Positions 17,691 to 26,340 of a stretch of 64,000 bases of DNA are shown one piece after another (within the stretch, counting starts at the first letter, position 1; each line of letters starts with the position of its first letter). Below the pieces are notes generated by a model, which was not told the DNA's origin, made no database searches, and saw nothing but the letters and a program-made list of their open reading frames with translations. The position numbers and the translations under genes were made by a program. The stretch is from Schlesneria paludicola DSM 18645 (lineage in GTDB: Bacteria; Planctomycetota; Planctomycetia; Planctomycetales; Planctomycetaceae). The DNA lies in the NCBI RefSeq assembly GCF_000255655.1, contig NZ_JH636435.1, positions 2,984,065 through 3,048,064 of the forward strand. The letters are read 5' to 3'.

Positions 17691-18263
17691 ATGAGAACGA
17701 TCTTCACTACTGGACAGGTAGCAAAGATCTGCAAGGTTGCACCCCGCACGGTTAGCAAATGGTTCGACTCGGGACGTCTGCGAGGCTACCGCATTCCCGG
17801 GTCACAGGACCGGCGCATCCCACGCGAGCACTTGATTCGGTTCCTTAAGGAACACGGGATGCCACTGGGCGAACTGGAAGACGAAGCGATGGGCAAATTG
17901 CTCCTCGTCGGAGTCGATCCAAATGTTCGCAGCCAGATCCTGGAATTGATGCCTCCCGAGGATTACAAAATCGAATCCGCCGCCAGTGGATTCGAGGCCG
18001 GTATCCAGGCAGAATCATTGCATCCCGATTGCGTGGTGATTGATTTTGGCATGGGTCGGCATGAAGCGACGTTGATTGCGCAAAACCTGCGTAAAAACAA
18101 CGAATACGCGGACGCCGTGCTCGTGGCACTTCTGACCGATGACGACACAGCCAGTGGTTTTGACCGCACCCCGTTCAACGAGACCTTCCGCAAGCCATTC
18201 GACTCAGCTTTGCTGGCCGAACGCATTCGGACCCTCGTCGGTCGGAAAAAACAATTGGCTTGA
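17691..18263 (+). CDS. Helix-turn-helix (excisionase/MerR-like) protein with receiver-like domain
   Basis: The 190-residue product has an N-terminal helix-turn-helix of the HTH_17/excisionase type: FTTGQVAKICKVAPRTVSKW then RGYRIPGSQDRRIPREHLIR, about residues 4-52. The remainder resembles a response-regulator receiver: an acidic residue in LLLVGVDPN, phosphoacceptor candidate in CVVIDFGMG, Thr in VALLTDDD, and Lys in FRKPFD. The DNA-binding domain comes before the receiver, reversed from ordinary response regulators. ATG at 17691 has GGAGAG about 6 bases upstream; the open frame reaches 17538. A rho-independent terminator follows at 18345. No histidine kinase is adjacent. Likely a transcription regulator. 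Confidence 0.85.
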   Translation: MRTIFTTGQVAKICKVAPRTVSKWFDSGRLRGYRIPGSQDRRIPREHLIRFLKEHGMPLGELEDEAMGKLLLVGVDPNVRSQILELMPPEDYKIESAASGFEAGIQAESLHPDCVVIDFGMGRHEATLIAQNLRKNNEYADAVLVALLTDDDTASGFDRTPFNETFRKPFDSALLAERIRTLVGRKKQLA

Positions 18264-18344
18264 AGAACATAGATGAATCGTCCGGAGAACGATCTGTTGT
18301 GACCAGGGACGGGTCCGCAGCAGGTTCGCGTTGCCAGACTGATG

Positions 18345-18382
18345 AGCGGCAGGCGTCGATGATCGGCCCCTGCCGCTTTTTT
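18345..18382 (+). terminator. Rho-independent terminator after the HTH-receiver gene
   Basis: A stem AGCGGCAGG/CCTGCCGCT with a 19-base loop is followed directly by six T residues. It lies 82 bases after the stop codon of the regulator gene and is in the right orientation for it. Confidence 0.8.
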
Positions 18383-18529
18383 CGTTTTCACATTTTCTGA
18401 AACTGGCTCGCGACACCGGCGGCAGGCCAACAGCACCTGGCCAGACAGCCCCGGGATGTCGCAGCGGCCCCGCGCACGCGTGTATTGGTACCGGCCGCGT
18501 TATCGCACATTTGCAGCAACCATTCGTCG

Positions 18530-19462
18530 CTATTGCCGCCCGCTGGTCGACACGACCGATCTGACCGCGGCGACATCGCGCTGCAGTTGTTCCACCAGAT
18601 CCCTGACCGACGGAAATTTCTTTACGTCACGCAGCCGTGACACAAAATCGACATTCAGCGTCTGATCGTACAAGTTGCCCGTGTAGTCCAGCAGGTGGAC
18701 TTCGACTTTCTTGGCGGATTCTCCAAATGTCGGATTCGGACCGATGTTCACCGCGGCAGGGTACTGGATCCCCCCGACCATCGTGACAGCGACATAGACC
18801 CCGTGTCCGGGAATCAGGTTCGCACAGTCCACAAGATTCGCCGTAGGAAAGCCCAGTGTTCGCCCGCGTTCGGCTCCATGCCCCACCTTCCCTGTCAGTC
18901 GATAGGGGTGCCCCAGCAGACCGACTGATTCGGTGATGTCACCCGCATCGATCAATGACCGGATGACACTGGATGAAACGAGTTGCTGATCGACGATGAC
19001 CGGTTGGATCACATCGAGAGTCAATTGATGAGCGGTACAGAACTGTCGCAAGACGGTGATGCTGCCCGCGCGGTTTCTGCCAAAGAAGAAATTAGGACCT
19101 TCGACCAGACCGCGTGCCTGAAGTTCCGTCCGGATGATCGTGTGGAAAAAGTCTTCCGCCGTCATTGTCAGGAACCGCGGTGTCGTGGGCAGCACGATCA
19201 CACAATCGACACCGAACTTTTGCAGGAGCTCGGCACGATGCTCGATGGTGGTCAGACGCGGTGGTATTGCATCGGGCCGCAACAGTTCGATCGGATGGGG
19301 ATCGAACGTCAGCGCCACCGCGGGCACCTGTTGCGCGCGAGCGCGGGCGACCAGAGTGGACAGCATCGACTGGTGGCCACAATGGACCCCGTCGAAGTTT
19401 CCGATGGACACAAAACCGTCGCGGTACGACGCGGGAGACTCAAACCCGTGCAGCACGGTCAT
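18530..19462 (-). CDS. ribF: Bifunctional riboflavin kinase / FAD synthetase
   Basis: The 310-residue protein converts riboflavin to FMN and FAD. The N-terminal nucleotidyltransferase domain is shown by SIGNFDGVHCGHQ near residue 18 and FDPHP near 52. The C-terminal flavokinase domain is shown by GRTLGFPTANL and NIGPNPTFGE followed by VEVHLLDY. Length matches the family (about 305-315 residues). The start ATG at 19462 follows GTCAGCCCTCA-type sequence with a weak ribosome site; the open frame extends 54 codons upstream into the intergenic spacer. It lies 58 bases downstream of the FIST-domain gene and may be cotranscribed. Confidence 0.95.
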   Translation of the reverse strand: MTVLHGFESPASYRDGFVSIGNFDGVHCGHQSMLSTLVARARAQQVPAVALTFDPHPIELLRPDAIPPRLTTIEHRAELLQKFGVDCVIVLPTTPRFLTMTAEDFFHTIIRTELQARGLVEGPNFFFGRNRAGSITVLRQFCTAHQLTLDVIQPVIVDQQLVSSSVIRSLIDAGDITESVGLLGHPYRLTGKVGHGAERGRTLGFPTANLVDCANLIPGHGVYVAVTMVGGIQYPAAVNIGPNPTFGESAKKVEVHLLDYTGNLYDQTLNVDFVSRLRDVKKFPSVRDLVEQLQRDVAAVRSVVSTSGRQ

Positions 19463-19520
19463 TGAGGGCTGACTTTCCAAATCGACGAGCCGCTTCGGGC
19501 GACTCGTATGACGTTCAGGC

Positions 19521-20696
19521 TCACGCCATTTCCTCTTCAAACAAGGCAAGGCTGGCGGTGAACCCGTGAATATAGTTCTTACCACCGACAGGCCCAAGTT
19601 CTCCCTGGGCAAAAATCCCCACAAGCGGCATCGGCCCCAGTTGTGCTTGAATCAGACTGGCATCATGGTTCGGCTGGGAAAACATGCGCGTCCCGCGACC
19701 ATTGCAACTGAATAGCAGACCGGCAGCGGGCAGTCGAGGAGACTCGGACAAATGCCGTTCGAGTAACCGCTTCAGGTCGGCATCCGCCGTTTCCCCATCG
19801 CGAATCTGGAACTGCACGGTCTGACCGACTCGAATCGTGCCGCCGGCTTTCAGCGCACCGGATTTCTTGTCGACGCCCATGACATTCAGAATCAGGAAGT
19901 CGCCGCGATGAAACGTTTCTTGATACTCGTTCAGCGCAATACCGATATGCACGCCCCCCTCTACCAGTTTCTGGTCTCGAGGCGGAAGCATGTGGTAAAG
20001 CTCTTGCAACCGCTGCATGGGCGAAGAACCGCCCATCTCGTACACAACATTGCGTTCGGCTTTGGTGACAACAAATGGCGCACCAATTGGACGGCACCCC
20101 TGCGAGACGACCGTTCGAATCCGTGGCCCACCCCGGATGACGACCCCAATCGCACCGCGGTCAATCTCGCGATCATTCAAAAACAACCGATTTTCCCCGG
20201 GATTGCCCCCACTGGCCATACCGCCCACCACGGGGATATCAGGCAACTCGTCAGCCAGAAGATCCAGGACCGATTGTGGGACCGAACTGAACGGTTCACC
20301 CAACAGCAGTACCGCACGTGTTTCCGACGTCGCCGAGGTCAGATCGTCGGGAAGTCCGCCGCACATCACTCCGTCGGGCGTATTCTCGAACTCAAGCTGA
20401 AACGGCAGCAGATCGGCGCCCGACAGGACACCGCTTAACAAAGAAATTGCGGGACCGTCTTCATGTTCGCGAGCCCCCCCGATGACGGTTTCGCCCGTAC
20501 AACCCAGAACCAACCCGCCGCCAAGACGTTCGCGAACCGTGGCTGCCAGAGTCGCGAATTCACTCGCGTGATGGTGCGTCACAAACACCAGCGTCAAATC
20601 GGGAACGCATCCCAATTCATCAGCGATGACCTGAGTCGTCTCTTGAATCGCAACTTTCAGATTCGACTTGTCAGACACTGCAGCGGCAAACGGCAT
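19521..20696 (-). CDS. FIST-domain sensory protein
   Basis: This 391-residue protein has a FIST_N-like half (VFVTHHHASEFATLAATV, LVLGCTGETVIG, PVVGGMASGGNPGENRLFLN) and a FIST_C-like half (GNVVYEMGG-type strand, PLVGIFAQGELGPVGGKNYIHGF). FIST domains bind small ligands, perhaps amino acids, and are usually part of signalling proteins; here no output domain is attached. No signal peptide is seen from the ATG at 20696, which has GGATCAGGAA directly upstream. It precedes ribF by 58 bases. Whether it signals to a partner is unknown. Confidence 0.88.
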   Translation of the reverse strand: MPFAAAVSDKSNLKVAIQETTQVIADELGCVPDLTLVFVTHHHASEFATLAATVRERLGGGLVLGCTGETVIGGAREHEDGPAISLLSGVLSGADLLPFQLEFENTPDGVMCGGLPDDLTSATSETRAVLLLGEPFSSVPQSVLDLLADELPDIPVVGGMASGGNPGENRLFLNDREIDRGAIGVVIRGGPRIRTVVSQGCRPIGAPFVVTKAERNVVYEMGGSSPMQRLQELYHMLPPRDQKLVEGGVHIGIALNEYQETFHRGDFLILNVMGVDKKSGALKAGGTIRVGQTVQFQIRDGETADADLKRLLERHLSESPRLPAAGLLFSCNGRGTRMFSQPNHDASLIQAQLGPMPLVGIFAQGELGPVGGKNYIHGFTASLALFEEEMA

Positions 20697-21148
20697 TTCC
20701 TGATCCGATCCATCGACAAAAAATACGGATTCCTTATCTCCTGGCCCGATCCGAACCAGCGACACTAACGAGAACAGCATCCGACGTTCAAGGGACCCGC
20801 GATATCAAGTGCGGCGTCCCGCAACGAATGGCGACAAATTTTCGCAAGCATCAAGAGATCCATTGATGCACAACATCCGATGTGTCACCTTTTGATTGGG
20901 TACGGCCTCGATCAAGACGATTCGACTTGTTACTGTCCCCGGGGACATTTACAGCACGATTGTCGGCCAATTTGGCTTCAAGTTGTCTGCAAAACAGCCT
21001 TTTCAGTGCCACATTTGTCACTTCGTGTTTTCCTAGATTCAAAATGCAATGGCGAGCACCGACGAGTGACGAGAGTCCGTGACTTCCCCCCAGGCGCATG
21101 CCATGTCGTCTCTCAATGATCGATCGTAAAGCGTGACGAGGAGATGTT
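20697..21148. other. Divergent promoter region between FIST gene and TPR gene
   Basis: About 450 bases with no credible gene. It contains the palindrome at 20934-20947 and must hold the two divergent promoters. ATG 21149 is preceded by GAGGAGATGTTGTG, giving a strong ribosome site for the TPR gene. Confidence 0.55.
20934..20947. promoter_or_regulatory. 14-bp perfect palindrome, possible operator
   Basis: TGTCCCCGGGGACA is a perfect inverted repeat in the divergent region, about 240 bases from the FIST start and 200 bases from the TPR start. Such palindromes often bind a dimeric regulator, but this is one site only. Confidence 0.3.
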
Positions 21149-24100
21149 GTGATGAATCGTGTTCGCGGGTACGTGTTCGCAGCGACAACAACCTTGGTCA
21201 CCCTCGGGACCGCGGCCTCGATTGTCGCGCAAGAGATGATTGGTGCGAAGCAGGTAATCCTTCGCGCGCAGAAGCAAAAGAATGATGGAAAGTCACCCGA
21301 CGACACCGGTACCGTTCGGAAGTCGCTCGAGAACTTATCGGACCAATTGAAGAAATTGCCTCCCGACGAGGCCGCCGCGTTGTGGCTCGAAGCCGCCGAC
21401 CGGGTTCATTCGGCGCAACAATTCAATGCGACGGAGACCGAACCGGGGTTTGCGACTCTTGTCGCCCTTTTGCCTGCCCCGTCCGTCTGGCCGGAAATTT
21501 CGCGGCAGATCGATGCACGCAAGTTTCCCGCAGAAGAGTCGGCACGTATGCGTGCGATCGCCATGCGCATGTTGGGGCATCGACTCAATGGACAATACGA
21601 CGCGTTAAAGCAGGACGTCAAAGACGGCATGTCGATCGTCGATGGTAAGAAAAAGCAAAAAGGATTTTTCAGCCGCCTGCTTCAATCGTCGTCTGACGAC
21701 CAGAGCTTCCTCCGCGATCAACAGAGACGTGAACTTCGCAAAATTCAAAATCAATTTGAACCGCATTCAGGGCTCGAAGCGTTCCGCGACGAACTCGATG
21801 AGGCGGAAAAAGAGAATGGTCACTATCTCGCGATTCCCGACCTGGTGCAGATGGCAGACCGAGAGGCCGCGGCACCGCTGCTCAAGCGCGCACTGCTGCT
21901 TCCGAACGCCAATTTGCGATTTTACAATCTGGATCGCAACAATCGTGGCCAAGACAATCCGACAATCGTTCTGGCGCGCGAACTTGTCCGCGAAAACCTC
22001 GACCAAATCACGCAAAAGCACTGGGGGCTGTGCGAATCGTTCGACACCACAGACTTGTTTGAAGCGTTCTCCAAGAAGAATGTCACTGGCAGGCCAGACC
22101 GACACTACGATTCGAAGAAGGCGTCGGTCTGGTATGTGTTGGGATTGATCGTTCACGATCGTGGCGATGGCATTGAAAAATTCATGAAGGAGTTCGTTGA
22201 CGAGGGTGGTGATCTGACGAGTCTTGCCTCGAGCCTTCAAAACACCTTAACCAATCACATTCTGCCCTACTCGAATCGCGTTGCCGACGTCACCAAATTC
22301 TGCGAGTTCTTCGCCAGCTCACTCGATGATCATCCAGAATTTCCTTTCTGGGATTCGTACCTGCATCTCGCCGCGACCCTCGGCAAAAGTCGTGAGCCCC
22401 TCGAGTTGATCGAGACGGTTCTGCAGCGTCGCGATCTTCCCGAGACGAGTCGTCCCCGTCTGGAACGCGTGCTCGCGGATGCGCTGCTCAGTACGGATCG
22501 AGTCGATGAGGCCGTGGCGATTTACTTGAAACTTCTCGCCCAGGCAAACGAGCAGAAGCCAATTCCATCGGGCGACCATCCGCCAACCGCGGCGAAGATT
22601 GGCCTGCGAATCGCGCGACTCGGTATTTTGATGAACCGTCCCGAATGGATCCAGAAGGGAACGGACGTGTTCCGCGCGGACACGATGGACGCCGAATCGT
22701 CAGACGACGAGTATTCAGAGCAAGAAAGCCAACTGAAATCGATTGTTCAACTCTTGAATGAACTCGATCAGTCCGCGCGGGTCGAGCGATTGCTCACAGC
22801 GAGACTCACTCGTCAGGTCACCGCGATTCAAGAGCAAGAACTCGGTCACGGTCACGGCATCTCGCAAGGTGCCGCTGACGGTTCGTTGCAGCTTCTCGTC
22901 GCAAGCTATCATGCGGCGGGACGCTGGCAAGACATTGTTGACCTTCTCGAGACGGCCCCCTGGTGGAATGAATCCGATCTTTCCGAATGGTTTGACGGAT
23001 CGCACTATCACACTTTCGGTGGTTCGCACGGCGAACCAAAATCCCTGCCACTCCCCTTTCTTGCAGCCGATGCTCTCGCCAATGTGGCCCGAACAGCCGA
23101 GGCTCGCAAAATTGCCGAAGCCATCGTCTGGCAGTGGCCTGGCTTTGACGCAGGTTGGAAATTGGCGCTGGAACTGGAGGGGGACGACTTCCCTGCTCTG
23201 GCCGACAAGATTTTTGCCAGCGATCAATTTGAAGAACGCCCCTTGATTTGGCTGGCGCGTTATCACCTGGACCGGAAAGACGTTGGCAAAGCGGAAGAAT
23301 TGATCCGCCGCGCCATCTCGATTGATCCGTCTGACGGGGAACAAGGTCGCGGCGATCGCATGAGGGCCTATGCCATCCTGGCTGAAATTCTCCGTCAGAA
23401 GAACGACGAACAAACCGCCGCCGTCTATGAAGGGGCCGTTCGCGCCATACGTCTCGCCGAACGGGCCGACGAGTTCTACGGCGCTGGATTACTCAAACGC
23501 GGCATTCAGATGTACCTCGAGAGTCTGACGCATTTCGCGGATGCCTATTGCATTCAATCACGGCTGGCCGTGCAACTCTCCAAACAAGGCGACCTTGAAG
23601 GCGCCGCGAAGCACTATCAGCGAGCATTTGAGTTGATGCCCGACAGCTTTGGACGTGTCGAAAGCCACTGCTTTGGTTGTGAAGGAGCGTTTCGCGGGGA
23701 TCTTGCGGAAACCATTGCGACACGTGTGTTCACGAAGCTACTGGCCGATCAGCCGAAAAACCCCAAAGTCCATTATTTGATGGGGTATTTGCGATCGTCA
23801 CAGGGACGCAATCGTGACGCGATCGAGGCATACCAAAATGCCACGGCGCTTGACCCCGACTATCTGAATGCCTGGCGATCGTTGATTTCGGCCGCCGAAA
23901 GCGAATCAGGCCTTTTGACACCCGAACAATTGGAAGATGCGACACTCCAAATCTTTCGTCTCGATCCTCGGGGAATCCACGCACACGCGGACATGAAGTA
24001 TGTTCGTGACTTGAAGCGGCTTTGGACCGCTCTACACGATCGCGGTGAGTCCGTCACCTCGAAGACACCAGAACATCTGCTTTCGCTGGTCGCATCGGCA

Positions 24101-24244
24101 AAGGGACGTCAGACGGAGCATTCCCCCCACGGCGTCAAGATCCTTTTTGATCGCCATCAGCAAGACCAACACAATCCACTGTCTTCACACCCAGACGTCG
24201 CCGCGATCATCAGTTTGCTTGAGATTCTGTCACAAGGACTCTGA
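21149..24244 (+). CDS. Large secreted TPR-repeat protein
   Basis: The 1031-residue protein has an N-terminal hydrophobic signal (about residues 7-27) and is otherwise soluble and strongly helical. TPR-like pairs are clear near the C-terminus: SRLAVQLSKQGDLEGAAKHY with QRAFELMPDS, and HYLMGYLRSSQGRNRDAIEAY with QNATALDPDYLNAW; weaker units occur from about residue 440. A GHGHGISQGAADG stretch lies in the middle. It should act as a protein-interaction scaffold in the periplasm; partners are unknown. ATG at 21149 follows GACGAGGAGATGTTGTG. It stands alone, with DUF1080 170 bases downstream. Confidence 0.8.
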   Translation: MMNRVRGYVFAATTTLVTLGTAASIVAQEMIGAKQVILRAQKQKNDGKSPDDTGTVRKSLENLSDQLKKLPPDEAAALWLEAADRVHSAQQFNATETEPGFATLVALLPAPSVWPEISRQIDARKFPAEESARMRAIAMRMLGHRLNGQYDALKQDVKDGMSIVDGKKKQKGFFSRLLQSSSDDQSFLRDQQRRELRKIQNQFEPHSGLEAFRDELDEAEKENGHYLAIPDLVQMADREAAAPLLKRALLLPNANLRFYNLDRNNRGQDNPTIVLARELVRENLDQITQKHWGLCESFDTTDLFEAFSKKNVTGRPDRHYDSKKASVWYVLGLIVHDRGDGIEKFMKEFVDEGGDLTSLASSLQNTLTNHILPYSNRVADVTKFCEFFASSLDDHPEFPFWDSYLHLAATLGKSREPLELIETVLQRRDLPETSRPRLERVLADALLSTDRVDEAVAIYLKLLAQANEQKPIPSGDHPPTAAKIGLRIARLGILMNRPEWIQKGTDVFRADTMDAESSDDEYSEQESQLKSIVQLLNELDQSARVERLLTARLTRQVTAIQEQELGHGHGISQGAADGSLQLLVASYHAAGRWQDIVDLLETAPWWNESDLSEWFDGSHYHTFGGSHGEPKSLPLPFLAADALANVARTAEARKIAEAIVWQWPGFDAGWKLALELEGDDFPALADKIFASDQFEERPLIWLARYHLDRKDVGKAEELIRRAISIDPSDGEQGRGDRMRAYAILAEILRQKNDEQTAAVYEGAVRAIRLAERADEFYGAGLLKRGIQMYLESLTHFADAYCIQSRLAVQLSKQGDLEGAAKHYQRAFELMPDSFGRVESHCFGCEGAFRGDLAETIATRVFTKLLADQPKNPKVHYLMGYLRSSQGRNRDAIEAYQNATALDPDYLNAWRSLISAAESESGLLTPEQLEDATLQIFRLDPRGIHAHADMKYVRDLKRLWTALHDRGESVTSKTPEHLLSLVASAKGRQTEHSPHGVKILFDRHQQDQHNPLSSHPDVAAIISLLEILSQGL

Positions 24245-24414
24245 AAGCAAGCCCCAAACTCCAAGACTGTTCGCATCCGGCAGGCAAGGTGCCGATACCA
24301 GGGATCGATGAATTCGTTCCGTCAGAGTTGAGATCGCGTCAGGTCCCCTGCTAACGTAACAGACTCTGCCCGTTTGCAACGGTGTTTCCGTTTTCTCATC
24401 AGGAGCCTGCGACA

Positions 24415-25398
24415 ATGCATCGGTACTGGAAATTCTCGGTGGTCATCCTCTGTTTCGTTGCGGCTTCACCCCTCATGAGCCAGGAAAAGCGTCGTCAAAA
24501 AGTGGCCTATCAAAATGCGAAAGATGCTGGACCCGACTTTCAGATCCAAGGCGAATACATCGGAAAGCTGGGCGATCAACCTGTCGGCACTCAGGTGATC
24601 GCGAAGGGTGAAGGAAAATTTGAATCGGTCACTTTCATTGGCGGTCTTCCCGGCGCAGGCTGGAACGGCGAAGAAAAATTGCGAGCCACGTGGGAAACGA
24701 AAGACGGGATCACGAAGGCCAGCGGCGATGGCTATGAAGCGACGATCTCCAATGGTGTGATCACCGTCAAACACAGCGGACGAACCGACGAACTGAAACG
24801 ACTTCACCGTGAATCGCCCACGCTCGCGAAATCGGCTCCTGATGGCGCAATCGTGCTGTTCAATGGAACCAGCGTCGATCAATGGGAACCCGGCGACCTG
24901 CAAGAAAATGGACTGATGGGTGTCGGTGGGCCGGGTGGTACGAGGACAAAGCAAGCGTTCGAAAACTTCACGCTGCATCTCGAATTCCGGACACCGTTCA
25001 TGCCTATGGAGAGCGGCCAGAGCCGCGGTAACAGCGGCATGTACCTGGGTGACCAGTACGAATGCCAAATTCTGGATTCATTTGGACTTGAAGGCGCCGA
25101 CAACGAATGCGGCGGGATCTACAAGAACAGCAAGCCCAAAGTGAATATGTGCTTTCCGCCGCTGAGCTGGCAGACGTATGACGTTGATTTCACCTGCGCA
25201 AAGTTTGACGCCGAAGGCAAAGTTGTCTCACCGGCACGTGTCACGATCAAACACAACGACGTCGTCATTCATGACAATCTGGAACTGGCCGTCACCCCCG
25301 GCGGCGGGCGTTCGGATCAGAAACCTGGTCCGCTCTTCCTGCAGAACCACGGCGACCCCGTGCGTTTCCGCAATATCTGGCTGGTCGAGAAGAAGTAA
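24415..25398 (+). CDS. Secreted DUF1080 / 3-keto-disaccharide hydrolase family protein
   Basis: This 327-residue protein has a signal peptide (about 1-22, ending near SPLMSQE) and a DUF1080 concanavalin-like domain in the second half: GAIVLFNGTSVDQWEP, FENFTLHLEFRTPF, GNSGMYLGDQYECQILDSFG and PLFLQNHGDPVRFRNIWLVE. DUF1080 proteins are very abundant in Planctomycetes and some hydrolyse 3-keto-glycosides. The first half (about 30-140) is a separate beta domain, seen in long DUF1080 members. ATG at 24415 has AGGAG 10 bases upstream; a start 11 codons earlier lacks this. A strong hairpin terminator follows at 25420. Confidence 0.92.
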   Translation: MHRYWKFSVVILCFVAASPLMSQEKRRQKVAYQNAKDAGPDFQIQGEYIGKLGDQPVGTQVIAKGEGKFESVTFIGGLPGAGWNGEEKLRATWETKDGITKASGDGYEATISNGVITVKHSGRTDELKRLHRESPTLAKSAPDGAIVLFNGTSVDQWEPGDLQENGLMGVGGPGGTRTKQAFENFTLHLEFRTPFMPMESGQSRGNSGMYLGDQYECQILDSFGLEGADNECGGIYKNSKPKVNMCFPPLSWQTYDVDFTCAKFDAEGKVVSPARVTIKHNDVVIHDNLELAVTPGGGRSDQKPGPLFLQNHGDPVRFRNIWLVEKK

Positions 25399-25419
25399 CG
25401 ACGCCCCTAGCCTGATTCC

Positions 25420-25456
25420 CCTGTTGCTGCTGCGTCGAAATCGCAGCAGCAACAGG
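25420..25456 (+). terminator. Strong hairpin terminator after DUF1080 gene
   Basis: A perfect 15-bp stem, CCTGTTGCTGCTGCG paired with CGCAGCAGCAACAGG, with a 7-base loop lies 21 bases after the stop. The following ACTATTTTCC is only moderately T-rich. It also faces the small minus-strand gene at 25588, so it may serve both directions. Confidence 0.7.
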
Positions 25457-25500
25457 ACTATTTTCCAGACCGATCTGTGCACTTCGACAGGATTCAGCTG

Positions 25501-25584
25501 CCTGTTGAATTCCTGGCAGCTGGAACCATGGCCTCTACAGAGTCATGGCAAATGAGCGATGTCAGTATTCGTGACATCAACAGG
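25501..25584 (-). repeat. MITE-like inverted-repeat element, copy C (diverged)
   Basis: Ends are CCTGTTGA and TCAACAGG. On the minus strand the interior has GCCATGAC-TC-TGT-AGAG-GCCA-GG spacing that matches the centre of copies A and B. It stops four bases before the stop codon of the 98-residue gene. Confidence 0.45.
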
Positions 25585-25587
25585 CCG

Positions 25588-25884
25588 TCAGGCGGCTTCG
25601 AGCGAAACTTGGATTCGCCCCGCCAGTTGCTCTTTATGGAAACGCTCACCGCGGGCATCGTAGAAATACAGCTGGTTGTGTTCCGAGGCCCAGACGGCCC
25701 CCAAACGAACGCTACGTGGCCCCCGCAGCAGGAACTGCATTCCGCAGAGTTCCCCTTTTCTGGTGAGCGGTATGACTTCCAACGCAAACTGTTCGGCCAC
25801 GAGATTTTCGTGGCGGCAGAGTCGTTCATGGACGTACAGGCGCAACGCGTCCATTGTCTGGACGTCAGAAGTCGCATCGGACAT
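25588..25884 (-). CDS. Small hypothetical protein, 98 residues
   Basis: I do not recognise this protein. It is compact, with helices at the N-terminus (MDALRLYVHERLCRHENLVA) and beta strands after (FALEVIPLTRKGELCG, MQFLLRGPRSVRLGAVW, ASEHNQLYFYDARGERF). There is no signal peptide or membrane segment. GAGG about 8 bases upstream supports the ATG at 25884. Codon use matches neighbouring genes and no better frame covers the region. It is a single gene on the minus strand, convergent with DUF1080. Confidence 0.65.
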   Translation of the reverse strand: MSDATSDVQTMDALRLYVHERLCRHENLVAEQFALEVIPLTRKGELCGMQFLLRGPRSVRLGAVWASEHNQLYFYDARGERFHKEQLAGRIQVSLEAA

Positions 25885-26340
25885 CAGGCGGCCTCAGTGC
25901 TTTGGTGCAAATTCATTGGTGTCGAACCGGCAGGATGCAATGATCGGCACGTTTGGTAACAAGCTTGTCCGCACATTAAGCCGTCCGTTGGATCGATAGA
26001 GTCCGTGTCATCAGAGAATTCTGCCCAATTGAAAAATTGAGAGCTTGAGTCAAGTTTTGATTGGCACCGGTTTTCATCAAACGCCGAAACCCGTCGATGG
26101 TCCCTGTTGTCTCGGCACCCCTCGACGAGCTGTCTGCTCAAGACGGAGAGATAGGTACCTTGGCATTCAGTTTGCTATGACGTTTGTGACTCTGGGCGAT
26201 GCCAGTCCTCGTGATTTTAGTAGGCGGTCAGGGGCCCGGGTGGAAACCCACAGGGGCGAAGCGTTGTGAAAACACTGCCTCACGGGTAGCTTCGTGCTGA
26301 CCTCCCTCGAACAACCGTTCTCGAGCCGTAGCATTCCACA
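25885..26340. other. Promoter region of the 258-residue membrane protein
   Basis: About 455 bases without a credible gene, containing the sigma-54-like promoter at 26159-26177. Confidence 0.5.
26159..26177 (+). promoter_or_regulatory. Sigma-54-like promoter
   Basis: CTTGGCATTCAGTTTGCTAT has GG and GC exactly 10 bases apart and matches the -24/-12 consensus TTGGCAC-N5-TTGCT at all but one or two positions. It would start transcription near 26187, about 155 bases before the 258-residue membrane gene at 26341. No enhancer site was identified. Confidence 0.5.

Noticed and set aside
26059..26080. Sigma-54-like TTGGCACCGGTTTTCAT near 26059
   Set aside because: The -12 element lacks GC at the required spacing; the site at 26159 fits better.
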